A stretch of 64,000 nucleotides of DNA from Syngnathus acus (Eukaryota > Chordata > Actinopteri > Syngnathiformes > Syngnathidae). Below are positions 1-10,300 of this stretch, piece by piece. The stretch is taken from assembly GCF_901709675.1 (NCBI RefSeq), contig NC_051097.1:1848539-1912538 (forward strand). Reading direction: 5' to 3'. The stretch's first letter is position 1; each line of letters starts with the position of its first letter. Below the pieces are notes generated by a model. It had not been told where the DNA came from and made no database searches. It saw nothing but the letters and a program-made list of their open reading frames with translations. Position numbers and translations under genes: made by a program.

Positions 1-854
1 TTGGTTTTCGAGCATGGACAGCCCGCTTTAAATCACACCACAGATTTTCAATCATATTCAGGTCTGGGGACTGAGATGGCCATTCCAGAACGTTGTACTT
101 GTTCCTCTGCATGAATGCCTTAGTTGAATTTGAGCAGTGTTTGGGGTCATTGTCTTGTTGAAGTATCCAGCCCCTGCGCAACTTCAACTTTGTCACTGAT
201 TCTTGAACATTGTTCGCAAGAATCTGCTGATACTGACTGGAATCCATGCAACCTTCAACTTTAACAAGATAGCCAGTACCTTCATTGGCCACACAGCCCC
301 ACAGCATGATGGAACCACCACCAAAATTGACTGTGGGTAGCAAGTGTTTGTCATGGAATGCTGTGTTCTTCTTACTCCATGTATACCGCTCCTTGTTATG
401 TCCAAATAACAAAATTTTAGTTTCATCAGTCCACAGCACCTTATGCCAAAATGAAGTTGGCTTGTCCAAATGTGCTTTAGTATACCTCAAGCAACTCTGT
501 TTGTGGCATGTGTGCAGAAAAGGCTTCTGCCGCATTACTCTCCCATATAGCATCTCCTTGTGCAAAGTGTGCTGAATAGTTGAACGATGCACAGTGACAC
601 CATCTGCAGCAGGATCATGTTGTAGGTCTTTGGAGCTGGTCTGTGGGTTGACTTTGACTGTTCTCACCATCATTCGCCTCTGCTTATCCGAGGTTTTTCT
701 TGGCCTGCCACTCCGGGCCTAAACTAGAACTGTGCCTGTGGTCTTCCATTTCCTCACTATGTTCCTCACAGTGGAAACTGGCAGCTGAAATTTCTGAGCT
801 AGCTTTTTGTATCATTCCTCTCAGGTCATTTGTCAGTTGTTTTGAGGCTCCCAT
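1..854 (-). pseudogene. Tc1-type transposase pseudogene (partial)
   Basis: The start is the ATG at 854, giving MGASKQLTNDLRGMIQKASS, the usual opening of a fish Tc1 transposase with its paired helix-turn-helix DNA-binding domain. The frame then shifts repeatedly. Recognisable blocks (the WTDETK-like catalytic block near 415..440, the GGGSIMLWG-like block near 300..320 and the PSQSPDLN block near 70..95) lie in different minus-strand frames. Several internal stops and frameshifts mean no functional enzyme can be made. It lies in the same orientation as il6st, downstream of it. Confidence 0.75.
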
Positions 855-1062
855 TTTGCCACTCTTCAAAGATACAAATAGAACTTGCAACTGGCCACCT
901 TAAATACCCTTTCTCATGGTTGTCTTCACCTGTGTATGTAGATCAAAGGTCAATGAGCTTATCAATGAGCTTACCAAACAAATTTTGTGTTCCAATAATT
1001 AGTGCTAAAGGTATTCAAATCAATAAAACAACAAGATGGGGTTTTGGGGGTTTTCCTTGCCC
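1..1062 (-). mobile_element. Decayed Tc1/mariner-type DNA transposon, cut by window edge
   Basis: Read on the minus strand, the first 100 bases encode the end of a Tc1 transposase core (the [13 protein letters not shown] block that carries the catalytic Glu) and the stretch up to 854 carries the rest of the protein. Positions 900..1062 resemble the non-coding flank between the start codon and the terminal inverted repeat of fish Tc1 elements. The other end lies left of the window. It is a different family from the two Tc1 copies at 10768 and 26545. The right boundary is approximate, because I could not see a clean terminal repeat. Confidence 0.75.
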
Positions 1063-2105
1063 TTCTGGGAGTTAAGTTCAGGGGATGTTGAGAATAATTG
1101 TCAATTTTGCCCATGTGAAGCCCTTTCAGACTTTATTTCAAACAACTCCATGTACTTCTGCATAATGTGGGCACCGCACCTCTGCTGAAAATAGTGTGAT
1201 ATATCTTTATTTTCATTGTGAAAGTCACTTCAAAATATATTTTAATGAACAGTGAATATGATAGTGTGAGTTGATATGCATATAGTTCACTATGTAGATA
1301 AAGACAGTGACCAATGTTACAAAAACAGCAGGACATGAATCAAACAGACTAATCTCAAAGATGCTTAGTTTCAATTCCTGCCACATTCCAAAATGGCACA
1401 CGCGTCAGCCATGCTCAAGAGATATTTTGAAATGCAATGCAGTATGTGGAATTAACTCAAAGTATTTTAGTGTATTTCTGCTATCCTGGTCCTACAAAGT
1501 CGATAGAACCTACACCCTGGAGTGGTCAACAGTTCACTGCATGGCACATATAAAGCCAGACAACCATTCACACTCACACGCAGAAAGCACTTGAAGTCAA
1601 GCAAGTGAAGCACTCAGAGACCAATACAAAGTCATGGCAATGTTATTTGACATCAAAAGGAAGTCTTTAGCTTGGTACAAAGCGAGAGTATTACACACAA
1701 GTACTCCTCAAAAAACAAAGGGAATATACAGTCACCTGAGTGTAAAAAACATTCAGTCACCCTTTAGGGATATTATCCTTCCCCGTTTGGAAGCAATAAC
1801 AGTTGTAACTCAATTTCACCTGCTTCCCTCTCCACATCCTTACTTGAAGATTAATGGCTAGTTTTCTATTTTTACACAGTCACAGGATGGCGCAGTCATA
1901 CCTGCCGTGGCCGGATGGTTTGTTGTGCCTCCCAGCATGTGCATGAAAGCAATATCAGGAAACAAGGAGGAAATGAAAATGAGGAAATGAGAGAGAATTG
2001 CTTGGGTTCTACAAATTGACCTCCAGCAGGCTTCTGGTGAATGTTTCTGCTAAAAATGGATAAATTGCCTTGGGTGGCACCTCCTTGTGGTAGCCAGAGA
2101 GATCC
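1063..2105. other. Spacer with no recognised gene
   Basis: AT-rich intergenic sequence. I see no exon-like codon pattern, tRNA or clear repeat. The open frames of 60 to 100 codons here lack recognisable domains and splice context. Confidence 0.5.
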
Positions 2106-2191
2106 TCAAACCCTTTGTCAAAACCACATGCTAGTGTAGTGGGTTCCTTTTGATACATGGAAATTTTGGTCAAATAATTTTCTAAAAACGT

Positions 2192-2670
2192 GCTCTACCA
2201 AATGGTTTGTTTGTCACTTTATGGTACAAGTAGTGCAAGCTAAACAAAAGTAATCTAAGAAATACTATTTTCTATGAATAAATACAGCTTATGCTCATGC
2301 ATTGTTGTCACTATGATATATTGAATGTTTTATCATTATAATATTCTGAAATAGTTCTACAAGAATGATTGCATTCCTGTCTAAAGCATGCTCTATCAAA
2401 TGGGTTGTTTGTCAATTTATGGTAAAATTAGTGAAAGCTAAGCTGAAATAATAATAAAAACATATTTGCTATGAATAAATACAACTTCTGTGAGTTCATC
2501 GTGGTTATTAGGATATATTGAATGTTTTTTCATTATAATATGCTGAAATAGTCATATAAGTATGATCTAATTCCTGTCGAAATCATGCTCTACCAAACGG
2601 GTTGTTTGTCACTTTATGGTACCAAATTTCTGCAAATTGGTAGTATCTATAATTTAAATATTTCTTTCGG
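2192..2670 (+). repeat. Three tandem copies of a ~197-bp unit upstream of the piggyBac ORF
   Basis: The motif GCTCTACCAAATGG and following sequence recur at 2192, 2390 and 2587 (spacings 198 and 197 bp), with shared internal blocks such as ATATTGAATGTTTTATCATT. The third copy is shortened where the transposase region begins. Confidence 0.75.
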
Positions 2671-2679
2671 TTTACACAG

Positions 2680-4323
2680 ATGGAACCTAAATCATTTTAT
2701 GGAGCAAGGCCACGAAACTTTCTAGCACTGATACCAGAGGATCCACATGACTCAGAGGCTGATCAAAGTGATGAGGACGACACAATGAATGATCCTGATT
2801 ATGATCCCTCAAATCCCTGCTACAGGATGAGGACACTGATTTTGAACCAATGGATGAGGAGGAGGGGCCCTCACCACCGCCAAGTAAGAAGAGCAAAAAG
2901 GGGAAAGGGAAAAACTCCTTGGCGGAGCTAGATGACGCCCCTGGCCCTTCAACTTCAGGGGGGGTGAAGACGGGAAGACGTCCCAACCCCACAACACCCA
3001 CTGGGAGAGCCTGGGAGCACAAAGACATAGAAGAATTCAAGGTCCCAGAGTCAAACTTTGAAACCCCTGATGATGTGAGGACACCCTTCCAGTACTTCAA
3101 AGCACTGTTCACTGACCAGATGATCGAACACATTGCTCACCATAAAATGCTGTATTCTGCCCAGGAGTTGGGTATCCGATCAAAACAAGTGCTGAAGAAA
3201 TTGAAAAGATCCTGGCGATTCTGTTGTACATGGGTGTTTTCAACTTCCCAGCCATAGATGACTACTGGCACCACGACTCACGTTGCAGCTTGATAGCTGA
3301 CATCATGCCATTGAAACGGTTCAAGTTATTACGCCGCTACGTCCATTTCAGTGACAATGCTCAGCAGACCCATGACAATACAGACCGGTTCTGTAAAGTC
3401 CGTCCACTGTTTGAAACGCTACGACAGCAGTGTCTCCTGATCCCATCCACTCACAAACACAGTGTCGATGCAGTTATGGTGTCATACAAGGGAACACGGG
3501 CTGGCACTCTTCGACAGTACAAACAAGCCAACAAGCCAGACAAATGGGGCTTTAAATTGTTCTGCCGTGCCAGTTCATGTGGGATAATCCATGACCTACT
3601 GCTCTATCAAGGGGCATCCACCTTCTTCAATGTTGACCAAAGTGAGCAGGAGCAGGCACTGAATCTAGGGGCCAAAGTGGTGACAACGTTGTGCAAGATG
3701 ATCACACTGCCACGGCTTTCAGTAATTTTCTGTGACAACTATTTCACCAGCTTCGCCTTGCTGCAGAACCTGCAAACGACGCTGGGAATAAAGTGCATCG
3801 GCACGATCAGATCGAACCGCAGTGGTGGAGCACCATTGATGTCAGATAAAGACCTGATGAAGAAAGGATGTGGTGCTTTTGATTACAGGTCTACGGAGGG
3901 GGTGATAGCAGTGAAATGGTATGACTAGAAATGTGTCAACCTTCTCAGCAATGCCTCTGGCATTGAGCAACCGTCAAGCGGTGGAGCAAAGAGGCCAAGG
4001 CCAAAGTCGACGTACCATGCCCATCATTGATCCTGGCTTACGATGCACATATGGGAGGCATCGATCTATCCGACATGCTGGTGCATCTCTACAAGACGCC
4101 AGCAAAATCTAGGCGCTGGTACTTCCCTCTCTTTGGCTACGCCATTGACCTATGCATTGCAAATGCTTGGCTAGTATACAAGAGGGAATGTGAAGAGCAA
4201 ACCATTCTGCCTGAAATGATTCCGCCTGGCAGTAGCCCACACCCTGAAACAAGTCAACAAGCCAGCATCCAGAGCTGGCCGACCACCGCACAGCCAGATG
4301 TGCGGTATGACAACCTGGGACAC
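2680..4323 (+). pseudogene. piggyBac-like transposase pseudogene
   Basis: The first frame opens at 2680 with an acidic N-terminus typical of PGBD proteins. Coding then moves to another frame around 2850 and to a third from about 3224 to 3928. The catalytic DDD context is visible: VDAVMVSYKG followed by NKPDKWGFK, then FCDNYFTS, then after a stop at 3926..3928 the block HMGGIDLSD and a C-terminal part ending near 4323. At least two frameshifts plus an internal stop break the frame, so it is inactive. Unlike some domesticated PGBD genes, no intact frame or splice structure is preserved. Confidence 0.85.
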
Positions 4324-5346
4324 TAGCCACTCCACAGTGACATGCGAAACAGGTGCCATCTCTGCCCAAAGGGGGTCTCCCGGTGGAAATGCGAGAAATC
4401 CAATGTTTCTCTGTGCCTCAACGACAAGCAACAATGCTTTGTGGCATACCACCGCAAATGAATCATCAATCCAAAGCTTTTGTTTGTGGGAGGGCTGGGA
4501 TTAGGGACAGAAGTATTGCATGTGTGGGACATGTGGGGAAATTCAAATACTTTTTGAGCTGTTGATCAGCTATTTTTGTTACTACAGTACATGTAATGTG
4601 GCCTTCTGGAGTGAGAGTCGAAATATCGTGGCTCCTCTCCATCTTCAAACCCCTTCTTTAGCCTATAGGGGAAGATTTCTCATGTTCTGTCAATTGTTCA
4701 GTTATTCATTTTCAAAGAAAGAAAGAACGTCCTACTTTTTATTTGTATTTTGCACTTGCTATTGCAAGGGTGATTATTGATTATTTGTGTTTGTTTGTTT
4801 TTTGTTTGTTTACATATTCAACTTTTATTCTATTTCAAGTTCATAGTTAAGAGATAAGCGTAAGATAAAATACACTTTTTTTCAGTTAAATGCAAATACA
4901 TCTAAACAATGTATTACATATTTACCTTTACCATAAAGAGGCACCTCTACCATTTGATAGAGGCTTATATTTAAAAAACTACTGGGTATTCCTTGTTTGG
5001 CACGCTCAAACATGGCGAATAAAAAACTCTTGAATCTTGAATCTTGAATGTTGAAAACAGCATTGATTGTTATTATTAGTGCCTAAAGGAAGTAAAACAT
5101 GCACAAAATTCTTTTTTTATACTGCTTCTTTCTTGGTGGGAACTTTAAAGGGTTAATGAAGGATATCTAATGTGCCGATGCAGTGCTCCAGGTATGGGTG
5201 GAAAGTCCCCAGTTGGACCATGTGTCATCTCAAAAGGGCTAAGCAATGGAACCTCAATTTAACTGGACATAAAATCTAGTCCAGTCAACTCAAAATGCAA
5301 CTTTGTTAAGTATTTTTCAAAGTCTGTTAATGGACACAGCGCAAGT

Positions 5347-5614
5347 ACCCTAATTTCTGGACTAAAGGTCGCACTTGAATATAAGGCGCACCAGCTAAAA
5401 TTTGGGGAAAATCCTGCTTTGTTCATATATAAGCCCCACTGGACTGTAAGCTGCGGGTGTTTTAATGTTTAATTTCCATATATAAGCAAATATGCACAAA
5501 TCATACAACATCATAAAAATCATGAAAAATCCATAGGTAATCTGCATTGGACTATAAACCATAGGGTTCAAAGCTTGCGCAGAAAGTAGCGGTTTATAGT
5601 CTGGAAAATATGGT
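5347..5614. repeat. Inverted-repeat element of the 'TATAAnnCGC' group
   Basis: The left end reads CTAATTTCTGGACTAAAGGTCGCAC. The right end reads GCGGTTTATAGTCTGGAAAATATGGT, its diverged inverted partner. The right half matches the left end of the element at 29687 (GCGCAAGCTTTGAACCC versus GCACAAGCTTTGAACCC in reverse complement). No coding capacity. Confidence 0.6.
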
Positions 5615-6092
5615 AAACAGCGCTGATATAGGGATCAACAGACAAACTCGTCACACGTTTCCCACGAGAGCTGCTTTGTCAGAGATAAAAAGACTTGTAG
5701 TTGACCAAAGCATGTGGCGGCCATGTTGGCCGTGACAATTTTCTCAACAAAAGCAAAAGCTGCGCGATACCTGAGATTTTGGTATCGATCAATACCAAGT
5801 AAATACTGGCGTCGGGATCACTAATACCGGTACTTTTATTTAAAAAAAAAAAAAAGCGATTTTAAATTGCTTGTCCTAACATGTTTTGTGCAGATTAAGC
5901 GTTCTTGTTGAGTTCTTAACCGTGCCATACTTTCTTCAATGGAAACACAGAGCATGGAGATTAGATTTGCATCACTGAAAGCACACCTCATAAGGAACGT
6001 GTAATATGTACATGCTCAATGATTTTTTTGTGCTCGTCGTGCAAATGTCTATTGAACATGCTTTTTGGGGGGACGGGGTATAATACATTGAT

Positions 6093-6098
6093 TTTATT
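6093..6098 (-). terminator. Candidate poly(A) signal for il6st
   Basis: AATAAA on the minus strand about 680 bases after the il6st stop codon. Fish and mammalian il6st 3' UTRs can be longer, so this is only a candidate. Confidence 0.3.
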
Positions 6099-6777
6099 TG
6101 TAACGACCTTATCAATGGCATTTAATTAAATGCAATTGTAAGGGAGGTGATAAAGTAACATTGTGGCTCTTGACTGTGACCACCCACCATTATCCTTCCC
6201 CAAGCATCAATAAGGAAAGTTTGGATCAACTTGAATACTTTTTAAACAGTTTGAAGTTTTTTTTATATATATATTTATAGTATTTACTATAATGTTGTAC
6301 TGGGAATTTTTAAGCTACAAAAACAGTAAAAAATTATTTTGTACTGCATTGTGTGGTTTTTTAGGACGAGAAAAAAAATTACTTAGGTGTAATGAACAAT
6401 TGGCTCTAACAGACAACCCCTTCCACTACTTAGTCCATTGAATTGAGGTTCCACTGTATAAAATACACATAGCAACATGGCAACCATGCATACATCTTTA
6501 CTACCAGACAAACTTTGATATTGAGGGATTTGTATAGGCATTTGGGCATGGCTTCCAGTGATCATTCCGACATATTGCTGTTCTCAATTCAACAGTATAA
6601 TCAAAGGGTTTTCAACTGGAATATACTCGATACATCACTATTATTCTTGAAAAGGTTAGTTCTGGTTAGTTGAGAGCGAACACAGAACAGAACTAGTCTT
6701 TTGCAATCACCAAAAACTTGAAATGACCATGCAACATTAACACAGGCAGATCTATTGTCAATCTCCTGCACGTGTTC

Positions 6778-7386
6778 TTACTGTGGCCTATAGCCACCAA
6801 GCTGTGGCATATAGCTGGAGAGAGATTGGCCACCTGTAAGTGTTTTCTGCTGATTGTCTTTTCCCGAGGTACACGTGTCCAGCGGCAACAGCACTTGGTG
6901 TGGCTCCTCCTCCACGTGGTTTGACTCAGGAAAGGTGCCATTGTCTTGGTTCCATTCACTGTGTGTGAAGCAAGGCAGTCGTGAGAACGGTTGGGAAGCT
7001 TTGTTGCCTTCCTGCACTAAAAGGTCTGGGTTCTCCTCAGAGTCCAGGAGTGGTTGTGTGGACTCTGAACGGGAAAAAATGAGCTGCTGAGGTTGAGCAC
7101 TCGGGGTCTGGCCTTTGTAACCATTAGAGGCTACCACTGAAGAGTACTGAACAGTGCTGGCAGTGGTGTCAGCAATGTCAGCACCCTCGTCGCTGTCAGA
7201 CACACTCTGACGAGGTGAGGACATGCAAGAGGAGCCTCCGATACCACTGCTGTGTTCCTCAGACAGATATTTGTCCTTCTTGAGAGCCAGGCTTGTTTTG
7301 TCTTCCTCAGACACAGATTTTCCATCACTTACATCCACATCAAGCACACTGATGCCAGACAGAGAGTTTTCCTTTGGTGTCTCCGG
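6778..7386 (-). CDS. il6st: il6st last coding exon: cytoplasmic tail
   Basis: Encodes residues 693..894. It contains a Box 2-like region ([14 protein letters not shown]), the serine-rich [21 protein letters not shown] with Tyr773 (the SHP2/SOCS3 site in mammals), YKGQ (Tyr782), the internalisation segment [10 protein letters not shown], and two terminal STAT3-type motifs, YMPQ (Tyr884) and YRPQ (Tyr891). The acceptor is TTCGCAG at 7387..7393. The stop is TAA at 6778..6780. Confidence 0.96.
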   Translation of the reverse strand, partial: PETPKENSLSGISVLDVDVSDGKSVSEEDKTSLALKKDKYLSEEHSSGIGGSSCMSSPRQSVSDSDEGADIADTTASTVQYSSVVASNGYKGQTPSAQPQQLIFSRSESTQPLLDSEENPDLLVQEGNKASQPFSRLPCFTHSEWNQDNGTFPESNHVEEEPHQVLLPLDTCTSGKDNQQKTLTGGQSLSSYMPQLGGYRPQ

Positions 7387-10300
7387 CTGCGAAGCAACAT
7401 AAAGAGACAATCTTAAAAGAGCACTAGTACAACATTTTGTGAAATGTGTAATGCACATTACGTTCCAGGTAACAGACAAAATTTACAATGTAGTGGAAGT
7501 AGCTATGGTATTATTTATATAAATATGTTTCATGCGTACACTTCACCAACAACGTGAGGTACAGGTAATATTTTTAGGGTCGCCATCCACACATTCCAAA
7601 AATAGCTGATGACTGAATGTGTGGTATGCCTTTAAAAGGCATGTTTGGACTGTTGAGTGATGTGGAAGTGAATATACAGTGTAAGATTGTACTATTTTCT
7701 GTAGAAAATAGCATTAGCTTTTGTGGTGCACAGTGACATTACAAGTTGAGACTACCATCAGATATACTAAAAATGTGTAATGACTATTTTGTTACCATTT
7801 GTTTGCTAATGCGATTAAAAGAGCACCAACAGCTGTTTACGTCATCCCTCTATAACAGGGGTCACCAAGCCCTTGAGGACCGGACCTGGTGAATGATGTT
7901 TACTTTACTGCAGATATGCAATTGAGTAACTTTACTGCACCATACTGTATAATAATAAAACATATATAGTACATATAAACATTTGTAATAACGAAACAAA
8001 CAAAAATCAGTGATGAATGTACATTTCACATGACCAAAGGAAGTAATAAGCCAATTTAATGATAGGTTGTCAGCTGCCTTGGTACATCCAACATTAATGT
8101 CGTATGTTAACTTTCATATTTACTTATGACAAGTAATTAATATTTTAATGTGCGGGACACATGCCCCCGTTCTCCATTCAAATTTGAAATTGTATAGTTT
8201 ATTGTGAGAACATCTTATATTTCGTATTCTTGTACGACTGTCATGACCAAATGTTACATGTTATTTAAAACAATTTTACTTAAAACAATGCCTGCAGAGT
8301 TTAAGTTTTTATAATGGCAAAAGACACTGACTATCTTGATTATTTCAATTACAGTCCTTACTTTTAAAGGATAATCAGGGGACCAGTCTCCAATGGTGCT
8401 CTTTCTGGGGTTTGGGATCCAAGGCCATAGATTCTTCCTTATCCTGTGCAAAGAAATAGATGACTATAAATTAGCTGCATTTATAAAAGAGACACAAAGC
8501 TGCACTTAGTGGCGAGTCACAGCTGACATTTTTTATCAACAGCCCACCATGGTGCGGTGCATACACTCCCATTGTTTATTTATCGTGTAGACTGAAAATG
8601 TTGGTATATCACAACAAAAGAAGAGATTGTCAACTAAATATTTAATAATCATAATCAAAAACATCCATCAAATAAATACTCAACTAAATGAGTTAAATTT
8701 CACATACTTCATCGCCTCAACAGTAGTGTCTTAAGAGAAGATTTGATAAAAATGTCTTTCCTATCGCCTCCAAAACATGCAAACAATTCTTTACTTACAC
8801 ATCTTTTTTGTAGATACACAGCAACATGGTTAAGAGAACCACAAAGAGAAAGCCAAGACTAACTCCAACCACAATCATCTCAATCTCCCCTGGTGCTGTG
8901 GGAAACAAACACAATTTCAGGACAATTCTAAAACAGAATCAACAATCTAAATTATAGCTATTCCTATAATGTAAATTAAATATGCCATGTACATTTAAAA
9001 TATATTAAAAAAAACACACAAAAAATCAATGTTTTCAATGTTCTGACATTTTTACATAAAGACCTATCATAGCTGCCAATGTCATATTTTCCGAGACTTA
9101 TGTGAGCATGAGTAGAGATGCGTATGCGAATTTTGGTGACGACAGATAACAGTTTCCTAACTGTCCTGTTCAAACCTATGGCAAAAGCTTGCGTTCTGAA
9201 AATGTAATCTCTCGTATGCGTTCTGAAAATGTAATCTTTCTCATCCGAATTGCCAGTGTTCTGCCAGGTGCAAAGCCAGCATTTCTACTTATTACAACGA
9301 GGGGGAAAATCAGTGGTGGGTCCATCCATCTATACCGCTTGTCTCCACGGGGGTCGCGGGCCTATCCCAGCAGTCATCGGGCAGTAGGCGGGGGACACCC
9401 TGGACCGGTTGTCAGCCAATCGCAGGGCACACAGAGACGAACAACCATTCGCACTCGCACTCGCACCTAAGGGCAGTTTGGAGTGCTCAATCGGCCTACC
9501 AAGCATGTATTCGGGATGTGGGAGGAAGCTGGAGTGCCCGGAGAAAACCCACACAGGCACGGGGAGAACATGCAAACTCCACACAGGGAGGGCCGGAGGT
9601 GGAATCAAACACGTCCGTACCCTCCTAGCTGTGAGTCGGACGCGCTAACCAGTGCGCTAACCCGACACCGAGCCGCCCTCAGTTCATTAGTGTGTCATTC
9701 GTGCAAAATCCTTTCAGAATAGCACGTTAAGACGGAGCTGCAATTGGAGGTACAATCAGTGGTTGCAATTCATTCTTTGTCATTTCAGCCAAATCATTTT
9801 AACAACCCACAGTGTTATTAGGTAACCACTGAATGTTGATCTCGGCCAAATTAACAGCCTTAACTAATAGAGCACCTGTGAGGCGGAGTGATATATGTAA
9901 AGTTAAAAGTTCCAGTGTTGTTGTAAAGCGTATTGTCTGTCACTTATGACTAGTACAATTAATCTGATTGGTTAGATTTCACATTTTTATAATCAGCACA
10001 AATTTTTGGACAGATTACATGAATGAAATTGGATAATTTGCTGCAGCAACCTTCATGATCTCGCCATGGCACTTTGCTTGGAAATTAGTGGCTACGTTTA
10101 GATAGACAAAATTTCTTTAATCTGATCAGATTTCGGGTTAAAATTATGATCGGATCCATTGTTTTCATGGACACAGAAAATATTGATACGAATAGGATTT
10201 GCATGTTTATGCTTCACACTCTCAAGCGGAAAAAAGCATTTTGACATGCGGAGATTGACCAAATATACCAGAAAAAGTAGAAGACGAAGCCGTTGCAACT

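Larger units (their letters stand above)
2106..5156 (+). mobile_element. Decayed piggyBac-type DNA transposon
   Basis: The interior encodes a broken piggyBac (PGBD-like) transposase. The right end reads TTTAAAGGGTTAA (5144..5156), i.e. TTAACCCTTTAAA inward, which fits the TTAA target and CCCTTT terminus of the superfamily. At the left, CCCTTTGTCAAAACC begins at 2110 and is preceded by CAAA, a possible mutated TTAA. The left boundary is an inference from this short match. Confidence 0.6.
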
